From Sphingomonas panacisoli (lineage in GTDB: Bacteria > Pseudomonadota > Alphaproteobacteria > Sphingomonadales > Sphingomonadaceae), in contig NZ_CP042306.1 of assembly GCF_007859635.1 (NCBI RefSeq), forward strand, positions 930,001 through 994,000: a stretch of DNA of 64,000 nucleotides, given 5' to 3'. Positions 1 through 9,049 of the stretch are shown here, one piece after another. A program made the translations under genes and the position numbers. A model generated the notes under the pieces. The model saw only the letters and a list, made by a program, of their open reading frames with translations. It did not search any database and was not told the origin of the DNA. Numbering within the stretch: the first letter of the stretch is position 1; each line of letters starts with the position of its first letter.

Positions 1-1
1 G

Positions 2-1531
2 ATTCTCACAGATCCCAACTTGGACGACAATCCAATCGTTTTCGCAAATAAGGCGTTTCTCGATCTTACCGGTTATGAGGAGGCCGAGATCATAGGCCGC
101 AACTGCCGTTTTCTGCAGGGAGCCCAGACGGACCGAGAGCAAGTGACGGAGCTGCGCGACGCTGTGGCGCGCCGAGACTCGATTGCGCTCGAAATCCTTA
201 ACTATAAGCGCGACGGCTCGCCCTTTTGGAACGCGGTGTTCATCGGCCCCGTCTATGACACGCAAGGCACGTTGCTATATTTTTTCGCCAGCCAACTCGA
301 TGTGACGCGGCGCCGCGAAAGCGAGCAGGCGTTCCAGCAATCGCAGAAGATGGAAGCGATCGGGCAGCTGACCGCTGGTCTCGCGCACGACTTCAACAAC
401 CTGCTTCAAGTCGTCACAGGGAGCCTGGAGCTCCTGGCTAACCATGTCGATGGAGACCGGCCAAAAACGTACCTCGACCGCGCGCGAAGTGCCGCAGGAC
501 GCGGCGCAAAGCTGACGGGGCAGTTGCTCGCGTTCGCTCGCAAAACGCGCCTTGATCCTCGCGTCATCGATGTCAGCGGCTGCATCGCCGGATTCGCGGA
601 CATGTTGGAAAGCTCGTTGGGGCGCGGTGTTGAGCTCCACCTCAGTCTGCGTCGTGGTCTGCCGGGCGCATCGCTCGACGTCGAGCAACTTGAGATGGCG
701 ATCCTAAATGTCGCGTTGAACGCCCGTGATGCCATGCCGAACGGCGGCTTGCTTACCATTTCGACACGCAAGATTACACTGAATGGCGATGCAGCCGCTC
801 GTCAGCTTTTGCCAGGCGAATATGTCGTGGTCGAAGTGCGTGACGAGGGTAGCGGCATGCCTCCACACGTGCTGGCGCGGTCTGTCGAGCCGTTCTTCAC
901 GACCAAGCCTACTGGTAAGGGAACCGGCCTGGGGCTCGCCATGGCAAGCGGTTTCGTGCAACAATCCCGTGGTCGCCTCGAAATTGAAAGTGAAGTCGAC
1001 AAGGGTACAGTCATCCGCATGATGTTTCCGGCATCCGTCGGGATAAAGCCGGAAGTGTCTGCCTCTAACAACGTCGCGCCGACCATCGCTACCGCGGTCG
1101 GAAATCAAAATCACATTCTCCTAGTCGAAGATAGTTCGGACGTCCTCGCGCTCGCTCGCGAGAACCTGGCTGACGCGGGCTATCGCGTCACGACCGCGGA
1201 AAACGGCGAACTTGGCTTGGCCGCATTCGAGCGCGCGCTTCCAGACGATCCAGTCGATCTGTTGTTCACTGACCTGGTAATGCCGGGTAGCATGAACGGC
1301 ATCATGCTGGCGGAAGAAGTGACGAAGCGCGATCCCACCGTCGCGGTCCTCATGACGACCGGATACAATGAGGAGCTAGTTGTCGACGAGCCGGCCCGAG
1401 CAGGACGCGATGTTCTCGGTAAGCCCTACCGCCGCGTCGATTTGCTGGACCGAGTGGCTCAAGCGTTGGCGAACCGTGGGGCTTCGCCAATCAGGCGCAA
1501 CGCTTCCGAATTTGGCGCGGCAGAGGAATGA
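2..1531 (+). CDS. LOV-domain hybrid histidine kinase (5' end outside window)
   Basis: The reading frame is open from base 2, so the true start lies upstream; the TTG at 20 is internal. The visible order is a LOV/PAS domain with the flavin-adduct cysteine motif GRNCRFLQG, a HisKA dimerization region with phosphoacceptor AHDFNN, a HATPase domain (DEGSGMP, GTGLGLA) and a C-terminal receiver (acceptor Asp in LFTDLVMPG, Lys in LGKPY). This is the architecture of blue-light-sensing hybrid kinases: FMN photochemistry at the Cys controls autophosphorylation, with relay to the attached receiver. A BLUF photoreceptor gene lies 630 bp downstream on the other strand. Domain identity is confident; light control is inferred from the intact Cys. 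Confidence 0.93.
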   Translation: MLTDPNLDDNPIVFANKAFLDLTGYEEAEIIGRNCRFLQGAQTDREQVTELRDAVARRDSIALEILNYKRDGSPFWNAVFIGPVYDTQGTLLYFFASQLDVTRRRESEQAFQQSQKMEAIGQLTAGLAHDFNNLLQVVTGSLELLANHVDGDRPKTYLDRARSAAGRGAKLTGQLLAFARKTRLDPRVIDVSGCIAGFADMLESSLGRGVELHLSLRRGLPGASLDVEQLEMAILNVALNARDAMPNGGLLTISTRKITLNGDAAARQLLPGEYVVVEVRDEGSGMPPHVLARSVEPFFTTKPTGKGTGLGLAMASGFVQQSRGRLEIESEVDKGTVIRMMFPASVGIKPEVSASNNVAPTIATAVGNQNHILLVEDSSDVLALARENLADAGYRVTTAENGELGLAAFERALPDDPVDLLFTDLVMPGSMNGIMLAEEVTKRDPTVAVLMTTGYNEELVVDEPARAGRDVLGKPYRRVDLLDRVAQALANRGASPIRRNASEFGAAEE

Positions 1532-1674
1532 TAATCTGATCAACTTTAAGGGCCACCGCCGCCACATCGCGGGGGTTCCAGATTGTCAGCTTTCTGCTGT
1601 GTCGGAAGGCCGCCACCTCTTCGTCAGGGTCAGCGCCGACATCGGGTGAAGCTGGATCGCCTTATCAATCGACA

Positions 1675-1971
1675 TCACCCGTTCCCGTTTTTGCGTCTGG
1701 TCTCCCATCCTTTTTTCGCGGCGGCAGATCGTTTTTCGGCGCTCTGCGATGACCCACCCTTGCGCCCGCCTTTTCGTGAGCTTTCGTGATTTTCCGCCTT
1801 GCCGCGTCCCGAACCGGACTTCTTGCCCCCACCGGACTCCTTGTTCACCGTCGCCCATGCGCGGCGCTCCGCTTCTCTTTTTCCAACGCCCCGATCCTCA
1901 TAGCCTTCTTCAATATGCTCGGCCTTACGCTTCTGCTTGTCCGTGTAGCTGGATTTGTCGCCACGGGGCAT
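1675..1971 (-). CDS. small basic hydrophilic protein (plasmid-stabilization-like family)
   Basis: 98 residues, very rich in Lys, Arg, Gly and Ser, beginning MPRGDKSSYTDKQKRKAEHI. The N-terminal half (YTDKQKRKAEHIEEGY, then ERRAWATVNK) resembles short proteins often annotated as plasmid stabilization proteins in sphingomonads and rhizobia; the C-terminal half is a low-complexity Lys/Gly/Ser tail suggestive of nucleic acid binding. The start is the ATG at 1971 because AAGGAG stands seven bases before it; a longer frame to 2043 has no such site. A weak EcfG-like promoter lies just upstream. No toxin or antitoxin partner is adjacent, so a stabilization role is unproven. Confidence 0.75.
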   Translation of the reverse strand: MPRGDKSSYTDKQKRKAEHIEEGYEDRGVGKREAERRAWATVNKESGGGKKSGSGRGKAENHESSRKGGRKGGSSQSAEKRSAAAKKGWETRRKNGNG

Positions 1972-2012
1972 CGTTCGTCTCCTTTCGCTCTGGCGTCGAA
2001 GCCGGAAAAACG

Positions 2013-2034
2013 AACGACGGGGATTTTTGCTTCC
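2013..2034 (-). promoter_or_regulatory. possible EcfG-type promoter
   Basis: On the minus strand GGAAG, 17 bases, then CGTT, about 40 bases before the start at 1971. One mismatch to the GGAAC-N16/17-CGTT consensus of alphaproteobacterial general stress promoters. Confidence 0.35.
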
Positions 2035-2158
2035 AAAATTCAACGCAGCGGCGTTGATGAAGGTCTGACGGGTCGACCGCTTGCAGGAACGCCTACGGTC
2101 CTACTGTACGACGGCATTCTAGGCGCGACGCGAATACGTTCTCAATCGCTCCTACCGA

Positions 2159-2566
2159 TCAAGCAGCATGCTGCCGCACAAATCCCTCGAAATATGCTCG
2201 CAGGGTGGGATCCTCGATCGGCTCCATCAGGGCTGCTAACTGGTCGCTGATGCCCGCTGTTGGCGGCAGGGTGGGCCCTCCCGCCTGAAATCCCATCGAC
2301 CACGATCCGAACGCCCGTTCCTTGATCGGCTCCCGCTTGAGAACGACCGGCGCTCGGTGACGCACGTCTTGGCAAATGCGGTCGTAGGTACTCTGCACGC
2401 TTTGCTCGGGACCTTCGAGCACCTGAAGAAAGCGGTTGCCACCAGCAATCAACAGACCTGTGACATTCGCGGCGGTATTATTGCGTCGCGACATTCTCAG
2501 GATGTCCTCCAAAATCGCTGGTGAGTGCCGCTCGCGCGCCGTGCTGATGTAGAGCAATCTTATCAT
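2159..2566 (-). CDS. BLUF-domain blue-light photoreceptor
   Basis: 135 residues: a BLUF (sensor of blue light using FAD) domain of about 95 residues plus a short C-terminal extension and no fused effector. The family signature is clear: MIRLLYIS with the flavin-facing Tyr6, NVTGLLI, and FLQVLEG with Gln48, 42 residues after the Tyr as in known BLUF proteins. Such short BLUF proteins act through protein partners. AGGA stands seven bases before the ATG at 2566. The LOV kinase at the window start makes this a photosensory neighbourhood. Alternative functions are unlikely. Confidence 0.93.
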   Translation of the reverse strand: MIRLLYISTARERHSPAILEDILRMSRRNNTAANVTGLLIAGGNRFLQVLEGPEQSVQSTYDRICQDVRHRAPVVLKREPIKERAFGSWSMGFQAGGPTLPPTAGISDQLAALMEPIEDPTLRAYFEGFVRQHAA

Positions 2567-3097
2567 CGGGAGTCCTACCGTGCTGTTCCAGAACCATTAC
2601 CATCTGAGAGCTCAAAAAAGCGATAATTCGCGGTTGATCAAAATCAGTTAGCCGCTCAAAGAAAAGGACATTGATACGGTACCCTGCCGGGATTGGGCTG
2701 AACCTTTCGCTCCCCGGCCGCGGAGCGACCGGCACTCATCGTGACGGAAACTTGAAGATCTCAGGTTGGGGCATGTTCCCCGCTGGCTCGGCCCGCTCAC
2801 GCGCACCTTTCGGAACGGCGATCGTGCATTATGCGCCGTCGGGTGACGGTTGAAGCTGGCCTCAGCACTAAGATGGTAGGGAGCGCTCTTTCGATCGCTT
2901 CGCGTCCTGCCCTCCGCCCGGTGGTCAAACTGCTTGGCCGTGCAATTGCAAGCTTCCCCAAATCTGAACTGTGGTCGGGGCAGCAGGACGGTTCCAGCTC
3001 CCGCTGGCGCGAAATTCGCACGACCGTTACTGACCGGGCAACGCAACTTTGACGCCCGCGTTTAGCTGTCATTAAGCGAGCGGTTTAGGAGGCGGCC
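2567..3097. other. gene-free stretch
   Basis: About 530 bases between the divergent BLUF gene and the glucose dehydrogenase operon. Short frames here lack Shine-Dalgarno sites and family resemblance. The promoter of the 3098 operon should lie in its right half. No repeat or RNA gene is recognised. Confidence 0.5.
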
Positions 3098-5464
3098 ATG
3101 TGGAGAATCTACTCGAACCTAACCGGCTGGCTTCTCGCAATCCTTGGCGGTTTCTTCGTCGTGGCGGGCGGCGAACTCGCCTGGCTCGGCGGCTCGATCT
3201 ATTATCTGCTGGCGGGCATCGCCCTGATCGTTTCAGGCGCGCTGATTGGGCGCGGCGATCGGCGCGGGCAATGGCTCTATCTCGCCATCTGGGTCGCAAC
3301 CTGGCTGTGGGCGATCTGGGAAGTCGGGTTCGACACGTTGCAGCTGATCCCGCGCGTCGTCGCACCGACGGTGCTCCTCCTTCTCGTCGGGCTCACGCTC
3401 GTCGCGCGTCGGCCCGGGCGGCACGCCGGGAAGCGCGTCGGCGCCATTGCCGCTACGGGACTCGCGGGGCTTATCGGCTTGCACTTCGTCCTGCCGGCGA
3501 GCCTTCACGCAGCACCAGCGCCCGGCGCTCTCCCGCCGTCATCGCAGCCGCCGTCCGGCGATTGGAGTTCGTACGGCGGCACGCTGGCGGGCGACCGTTT
3601 TTCTCCACTCGATCAGATCACGCCGGCCAACGTCGCCAACCTCAAGCTCGTCTGGACCCAGCGTACCGGCGACGGCGTGATGCCCGATGAAGCGGTCAAG
3701 CATCTGCGCGAATATCATTCCGAGGCGACGCCGATCCATATCGGCGACACGTTGTTCACCTGCACGCCGCACAGTTACGTCCAGGCGATTGACGCGACCA
3801 CCGGTAAGACGCGGTGGAGCTGGCACACCAATGCCGACATCAAGGGCAACAGCTACCTCGTTTGCCGCGGCGTGTCCTATTTCGAGGCGCCGGCGGGAAC
3901 GCCCTGTCCGCGCCGTATCTTCGCGCCGACGTTCGACGCCAAAATGTACGCGCTCGACGCCGATACCGGCCGACCCTGCCCGACGTTCGGCAAGGGCGGC
4001 TATATCGACCTGCGCGACAACATGGGCACATCCCCCGCCGCGTTTCAGATCAGCACGTCCCCGCCGGTCGTCGCCAACGGGCGGCTGATCATCGGCGAGC
4101 GCGTGATCGACAATGTCGCGGTCGACGAACCGGCCGGGGTCGTCCGCGCTTATGATCCCGTGTCGGGCGCACCGGTGTGGGCGTGGGACATGGGGCGCAG
4201 CGACGACGCGATAGCGCCACTGGCCGGCACCGACGTCTACACGCGCGGGACGCCGAACGTCTGGGGCGCAATGACCGCCGATGCCGCAAACGGCATCGTG
4301 TACCTGGGCACCGGCAACGCGACGCCCGATTACTGGATCGGCAAGCGGCGGCCGTTCGACGACAAATACGGCTCGTCGATCGTCGCGCTCGATATCGCGA
4401 CGGGCAAGATGCGCTGGCACCGCCAGCTCGTCCATCGCGACACCTGGGACATGGACGTACCGGTCGGGCCATCGCTGGTCGACCTGCCGCTGCCCAGCGG
4501 CGGTACCGTGCCTGCGCTCGTGCAGACGACCAAGATGGGGCAAGTCTATCTGCTCAACCGGCTGACCGGCGAGCCGCTCGCGGCGATCGAGGAACGGCCC
4601 GTTTCGACCAAGGGCGGCATGCCCGACGAGGCCTATTCGCCGACCCAGCCTTTCTCGGTCGGCATGCCGTCTTTCACGCCACCGCCGCCAACGGAACGCG
4701 CGACATGGGGTGCTACGCCGATCGATCAATTATTGTGTCGCATTGAGTTCAGAAAGGCAGGCGCGGCGGGCATCTACGCGCCCTTCAGCACGACCGACAC
4801 GATCATCGGCCACCCGGCGTTCGACGGTGTGACCGACTGGGGCGGTGGGGCGGTCGACCCCGAACGCGGCATCTTTACGGTCAACACGATGGCGATGCCG
4901 TTTCGCATTCACCTCGTCCGCGCCGACAGCCCCGAAGGGCAGAAGATGATCAAGGCGGCCGAACGCGGGGGCGAGAACGCCAAGGCGCCGATCTATTATC
5001 AGCAATACGGCACGCCGTACGTCGCGGTCGTGCAAGCGTGGATCGGCGCGTTCGGCGCGCCGTGCAGCGCGCCGCCCTGGGGCAAGCTGACCGCGGTCGA
5101 CCTCAAGACGCGCAAGGTCATGTGGAGCGACGTGCTCGGCACGGCGCGTGATACCGGCTTGTTCGGAACGCATCTTGGGCTGCCGCTGAAGACGGGTGTG
5201 CCCAATCTCGGCGGTACGATCATCACGCGCGGCGGCGTCGTGTTCATTGGCGCGACGACCGACCAGTATCTGCGCGCGTTCGACGTCAGAACCGGCGCCG
5301 AACTGTGGAAAGCGCGTCTTCCCGCCGGCGCGCAAGCGACGCCGATGACGTATCTGGGTAAGGACGGGCGGCAATATATCGTGATCACCGCCGGCGGGCA
5401 TGGCGCGCTCGGGACACGCTACGGCGACTATACGCTGGCATTCGCCTTGCCGAAGGGCGGGTGA
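3098..5464 (+). CDS. gcd: membrane-bound PQQ-dependent glucose dehydrogenase
   Basis: 788 residues, the usual size for membrane quinoprotein glucose dehydrogenase. Residues 1-140 hold about five membrane helices (WLLAILGGFFVVAGGELAWL, then IYYLLAGIALIVSGALI and others). The rest is the periplasmic eight-bladed PQQ propeller, with repeats such as LKLVWTQRTGDG and VRAYDPVSGAPVWAWDMG. It oxidizes glucose to gluconolactone in the periplasm and passes electrons to ubiquinone. AGGAGG stands just before the ATG at 3098. The stop overlaps the next start, so it heads the oxidase operon, an uncommon placement that suggests sugar oxidation and the terminal oxidase are made together. Confidence 0.95.
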   Translation: MWRIYSNLTGWLLAILGGFFVVAGGELAWLGGSIYYLLAGIALIVSGALIGRGDRRGQWLYLAIWVATWLWAIWEVGFDTLQLIPRVVAPTVLLLLVGLTLVARRPGRHAGKRVGAIAATGLAGLIGLHFVLPASLHAAPAPGALPPSSQPPSGDWSSYGGTLAGDRFSPLDQITPANVANLKLVWTQRTGDGVMPDEAVKHLREYHSEATPIHIGDTLFTCTPHSYVQAIDATTGKTRWSWHTNADIKGNSYLVCRGVSYFEAPAGTPCPRRIFAPTFDAKMYALDADTGRPCPTFGKGGYIDLRDNMGTSPAAFQISTSPPVVANGRLIIGERVIDNVAVDEPAGVVRAYDPVSGAPVWAWDMGRSDDAIAPLAGTDVYTRGTPNVWGAMTADAANGIVYLGTGNATPDYWIGKRRPFDDKYGSSIVALDIATGKMRWHRQLVHRDTWDMDVPVGPSLVDLPLPSGGTVPALVQTTKMGQVYLLNRLTGEPLAAIEERPVSTKGGMPDEAYSPTQPFSVGMPSFTPPPPTERATWGATPIDQLLCRIEFRKAGAAGIYAPFSTTDTIIGHPAFDGVTDWGGGAVDPERGIFTVNTMAMPFRIHLVRADSPEGQKMIKAAERGGENAKAPIYYQQYGTPYVAVVQAWIGAFGAPCSAPPWGKLTAVDLKTRKVMWSDVLGTARDTGLFGTHLGLPLKTGVPNLGGTIITRGGVVFIGATTDQYLRAFDVRTGAELWKARLPAGAQATPMTYLGKDGRQYIVITAGGHGALGTRYGDYTLAFALPKGG

Positions 5465-6186
5465 TGAGCGGGGCGGTGTATTGCGGCGCGCCGCCGCTGC
5501 CCGACACGTTGATCGCGCGGTTCAATCTTGATCCGGTGCTGATCGCAGCGTTGGTGGCAGTCGCGGCGCTCCATCTGCGAGCCAACCCATCGATGGCGCG
5601 GCGAGTCCTTATCGGCTGGGGAGTGGCCGCGGCGGCGCTGATCTCGCCGCTATGTGCTTTGTCGGTGTCGCTGTTCGCCGCGCGGATTGCGCAACACATG
5701 ATCCTGCTGCTGGCCGCCGCGCCGTTGGTCGCGAGCGCTTTGCCGTGTTGGCGCACGATCGCGACGCCGCGGTCGCTGTGGAGCGCGAACGCCGCGTTCC
5801 TTGCGCTCCTGTGGTTCTGGCATATGCCCAACCCTTACACGGCAACCTTCGCTTCGCCGGCGGTCTACTGGGCGATGCATTTGAGCCTGTCCGCAAGTGG
5901 CGTTTGGCTGTGGGTGGCCTTGCTGCGACAGCACACACCCCAGGCGCTCGCCGCGGGAACGCTGGCATCGGTCCAGATGGGATTACTCGGCGCCGTGATC
6001 AGCTTGGCCTCATGGCCGATGTACGCGCCGCACTATCTCACGACCGAGGTGTGGGGCCTGACGCCTATTCAGGACCAGCAGCTCGGCGGCACGCTGATGT
6101 GGGTGCCGGGATGCCTGCTGTTCCTTGGGATCGCGGTGCGGTCGCTCGCCAAAATGTGGCGGTCGATGGATGAAGCGGCGGCATGA
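5464..6186 (+). CDS. ctaG: cytochrome c oxidase assembly protein, CtaG (caa3) family
   Basis: About 240 residues and mostly hydrophobic, with six or seven membrane segments and the family's His-rich helix edges (FWHMPNPYTATF, YWAMHLSLSASGVWLW, and a C-terminal TPIQDQQLGGTLMWVPG). This integral-membrane family accompanies caa3 oxidases and helps assemble the copper centres; it is unrelated to the Cox11-type CtaG. The ATG at 5464 overlaps the gcd stop (TGATG); an in-frame GTG lies one codon earlier. The end overlaps the subunit II start. Confidence 0.9.
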   Translation: MSGAVYCGAPPLPDTLIARFNLDPVLIAALVAVAALHLRANPSMARRVLIGWGVAAAALISPLCALSVSLFAARIAQHMILLLAAAPLVASALPCWRTIATPRSLWSANAAFLALLWFWHMPNPYTATFASPAVYWAMHLSLSASGVWLWVALLRQHTPQALAAGTLASVQMGLLGAVISLASWPMYAPHYLTTEVWGLTPIQDQQLGGTLMWVPGCLLFLGIAVRSLAKMWRSMDEAAA

Positions 6187-7112
6187 CCGGTGCGCCGCTC
6201 GGCTATCTGATCAGCGCGGGCACACGCGCGGCGACAATCGTTCCGCTGACCTGGTTTCTGACGATTCTGTCGGTCGTCGTCTGCGCTGTGATCGGCGCCC
6301 TGTTGTGGTTCGGCGTCGGGCGTGCGCGCGGTGAGCGCGCGCCGGTCGAGCGGCGCGGTGATGGGCTGGGCTGGATTCGCTGGGGGTTGGCGCTGAGCGC
6401 GCTTCCAATGGCCGTGACCTTGATCTGGACCATGGCGGCGTTGGGCCGGGTCGTCGGTCCGCCGCGCGACGCGAGGCTGACGATCGACGTCACCGCGCGG
6501 CAATATTGGTGGGAAGTGCGCTACGCCGACGCGGCGGGCAGCTTCGTCACCGCCAACGAGATCCACATTCCGACCGATACCAAAGTCGTCGTCCGGCTGC
6601 ATGGCCCCGACGTGATCCACAGTTTCTGGGTGCCGCAGCTATCGGGCAAGACCGACGTCATTCCTGGCCAGATCAACGTCGCTTGGCTGGAGGCCTCACG
6701 CCCGGGGCGATACCGCGGACAGTGTTCCGAATATTGCGGCCTCGAACACGCCCAGATGGCGTTCGAGGTCGTCGCCGAACGGCCTGACCAGTTTGCCGCC
6801 TGGCGTGCCGGACAACAGCGACCAATTCCCTTGCCGGCAACGCCGGACGCGCAGCGCGGCCTCGTCGTGTTCAAGACCCAATGCGCGCAATGCCATGCCT
6901 TACGCGGGGTAGGTGGCGGCAGCGGTCCGGACCTCACGCATCTGATGAGCCGCGCCAAGATCGCAGCAGGCACGCTCGACAATACCACGGGCAACCTCGC
7001 GGGCTGGATCCTCGATCCGCAATCGGCGAAGCCGGGCAGCAAGATGCCGGCGCAGCCGCTTGACGGGCGCCAACTGAACGATTTGCTCGCGCTCTTGAAG
7101 ACGCTCAAATGA
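6183..7112 (+). CDS. ctaC: cytochrome c oxidase subunit II with fused cytochrome c domain (caa3 type)
   Basis: 309 residues. Two N-terminal membrane helices are followed by a cupredoxin domain with the aromatic stretch QYWWEVRY and the binuclear CuA ligands (His in VIHSFWVPQ, then CSEYCGLEHAQM). A C-terminal class I cytochrome c domain has the heme site CAQCH and a Met ligand in GSKMPAQ. The fused heme domain defines caa3 oxidases and lets an external cytochrome deliver electrons directly. Starts and stops overlap both neighbours by ATGA. All key ligands are present. Confidence 0.95.
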   Translation: MTGAPLGYLISAGTRAATIVPLTWFLTILSVVVCAVIGALLWFGVGRARGERAPVERRGDGLGWIRWGLALSALPMAVTLIWTMAALGRVVGPPRDARLTIDVTARQYWWEVRYADAAGSFVTANEIHIPTDTKVVVRLHGPDVIHSFWVPQLSGKTDVIPGQINVAWLEASRPGRYRGQCSEYCGLEHAQMAFEVVAERPDQFAAWRAGQQRPIPLPATPDAQRGLVVFKTQCAQCHALRGVGGGSGPDLTHLMSRAKIAAGTLDNTTGNLAGWILDPQSAKPGSKMPAQPLDGRQLNDLLALLKTLK

Positions 7113-9049
7113 GGCCGGCCGCGACGCGGACGCCGGAGATCGGCGACGACACGCCGAAACTCCGCGCGCGTCTACACCCGATCTGGGATGCCACGCCTGG
7201 CTGGCGCGGATGGTTTACGACAGTCGACCACAAGGAAATCGGCCTGCGATATATCGTCACCGCGTTCCTCCTGCTCGCGCTTGGCGGACTGGAGGCGCTG
7301 GCGATCAGGTTGCAGCTGATGGGCCCCGAGCTGCGGCTGTTGACGCCGGCGCAGTACAACCAGCTGTTCACGATGCACGGCATCACGATGATCTTTCTGT
7401 TCGCATCGCCCATCTTGTCGGGCTTCTCGAACTTTCTGTGGCCACTATTGCTCGGCGCGCGCGACATGGCGTTTCCGCGGCTCAATGCGTTCAGCTATTG
7501 GGCGTATCTCGCCGCCGCTTTGTTTCTCCACGCCGGTTTCGTGAGCGGCAACGGGCCGGACGACGGCTGGTTCAACTATGTGCCTTATGCCGATCGCGCG
7601 TTCAGCCCGGGCCCGGGCCAGGATTTTTACGCGCTCGGCATGGTGCTGCTCGGCATTTCGACGAGCGTGGGCGCGGCGAACTTCGTCGTAACCGCGTTCA
7701 AGATGCGCGCCCCCGGCATGTCGATCAACCGCATGCCGATCCTGATCTGGGGGACGCTGACCGCCAGCGTCGCGAACCTCGTCGTCGTGCCTGCGGTCAG
7801 CTTGGCCTTCTTCCTGCTATGGATGGACCGCCAATTCGGCACCGCCTTCTTCCGGCCGGCGGGCGGCGGCCAGCCATTGCTGTGGCAGCACCTGTTCTGG
7901 ATCTTCGGGCACCCCTGGGTCTATGCGATCGTGCTGCCGGCGATGGGCATGGTGTCGGACGGGTTGCCGGTGTTCTGCCGGCGGCCGCTGGTCGGCTATT
8001 CGCTGGTCGCGCTATCGACGGTGGCGACGATGATCCTGGGGTTCGGCGTGTGGGTCCATCACATGTTCGCGACCGGGTTGCCGGGCCTGAGCCTGTCCTT
8101 CTTCTCGGGCGCGTCGATCGTCATCACCGTGCCCAGCGCGGTCGCGGTGTTCGCGTGGTTGGCGACGATTTGGACCGGCAAGCCCTATGTCACGACCGCC
8201 TTCCTGTTCTTCGCCTCAATGGTCCTGTTGTTCGTGATCGGCGGCGTGTCGGGGTTCATGACCGCCAGCGTGCCGGTCGACTGGCAATTGACCGACACCT
8301 ATTTCGTCGTCGCGCACCTTCATTTCGTGCTCGTCGGGATCAACGTATTTCCGGTGGTCGGCGCGACCTATTTCTGGTTCCCCAAGCTGACCGGGCGGAT
8401 GATGGACGAGCAGCTGGGGCGGTGGAATTTCTGGACGATGTTCCTCGGGTTCAATCTGGGGTTCCTGCCGATGCATCTGACCGGACTGCTCGGCATGCCG
8501 CGGCGCGTGTGGACCTATCCGGCGGGCATTGGTTGGTCGACGCTCAACATGATCACGACGATCGGCAGCTTCGCGTTCGCGGTCGGCGTGCTGCTGTTCT
8601 TCGTCAACGTCGCGAAGAGCTGGCGGCGCGGCGCGAAAGCCGAGGCCGATCCGTGGGGCGGGCCGACGCTCGAATGGGCGGTCGCGTCCCCGCCGGCACC
8701 ATATAATTTCGCCGTGATTCCAACGATCGCCTCGCGTCACCCGCTGTGGGAGGAGGAACTTGACGAAAGCCGCGGCCGGTCGTCGCTCGCACGCGGCATG
8801 ACGCTGGACCGCGGCAAGGAGGCGATCACCACTACCCCAATGGATGCCGAGCCCGATCGCATCGTGGAGATGCCCGAAGACAGCTGGGCACCGGTGGCAC
8901 TCGCCGTTGCATTGCAGGTGCTGTTCGTCGCTTTGCTCGCCAAGTTTTGGGCGGCGATCGCGATCGGTGGATTGCTGGTGCTTGGCGCCTTGTTGCTGTG
9001 GCTCTGGCCGCAACGCGCGCTGCTCGAACGCGAGCCGGCGCATGGCTGA
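7109..9049 (+). CDS. ctaD: cytochrome c oxidase subunit I
   Basis: 646 residues, the heme-copper catalytic subunit with twelve core helices plus a C-terminal extension containing two more hydrophobic segments. Ligands seen: heme a His in LFTMHGITM, CuB His268 and the cross-link Tyr272 in FGHPWVY, the CuB pair in VHHMF, heme a3 and heme a His in VVAHLHFVLVG. The D-channel entrance ARDMAFPRLN is present. The glutamate normally found two residues after the CuB His (GHPEVY) is Trp270 here, clearly encoded by TGG at 7916. That removes a residue central to proton delivery in A1 oxidases, and the YS substitute motif is not there either. ATGA overlaps tie it to subunits II and III. Confidence 0.95.
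   Translation: MRPAATRTPEIGDDTPKLRARLHPIWDATPGWRGWFTTVDHKEIGLRYIVTAFLLLALGGLEALAIRLQLMGPELRLLTPAQYNQLFTMHGITMIFLFASPILSGFSNFLWPLLLGARDMAFPRLNAFSYWAYLAAALFLHAGFVSGNGPDDGWFNYVPYADRAFSPGPGQDFYALGMVLLGISTSVGAANFVVTAFKMRAPGMSINRMPILIWGTLTASVANLVVVPAVSLAFFLLWMDRQFGTAFFRPAGGGQPLLWQHLFWIFGHPWVYAIVLPAMGMVSDGLPVFCRRPLVGYSLVALSTVATMILGFGVWVHHMFATGLPGLSLSFFSGASIVITVPSAVAVFAWLATIWTGKPYVTTAFLFFASMVLLFVIGGVSGFMTASVPVDWQLTDTYFVVAHLHFVLVGINVFPVVGATYFWFPKLTGRMMDEQLGRWNFWTMFLGFNLGFLPMHLTGLLGMPRRVWTYPAGIGWSTLNMITTIGSFAFAVGVLLFFVNVAKSWRRGAKAEADPWGGPTLEWAVASPPAPYNFAVIPTIASRHPLWEEELDESRGRSSLARGMTLDRGKEAITTTPMDAEPDRIVEMPEDSWAPVALAVALQVLFVALLAKFWAAIAIGGLLVLGALLLWLWPQRALLEREPAHG

Noticed and set aside
3539..4729. 396-codon minus-strand frame inside gcd
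   Set aside because: Low-complexity Arg/Asp/Val translation opposite a well-supported PQQ dehydrogenase; no ribosome site.
8844..9041. N-terminal extension of oxidase subunit III
   Set aside because: It lies within subunit I in another frame; the family begins at the ATG at 9042.
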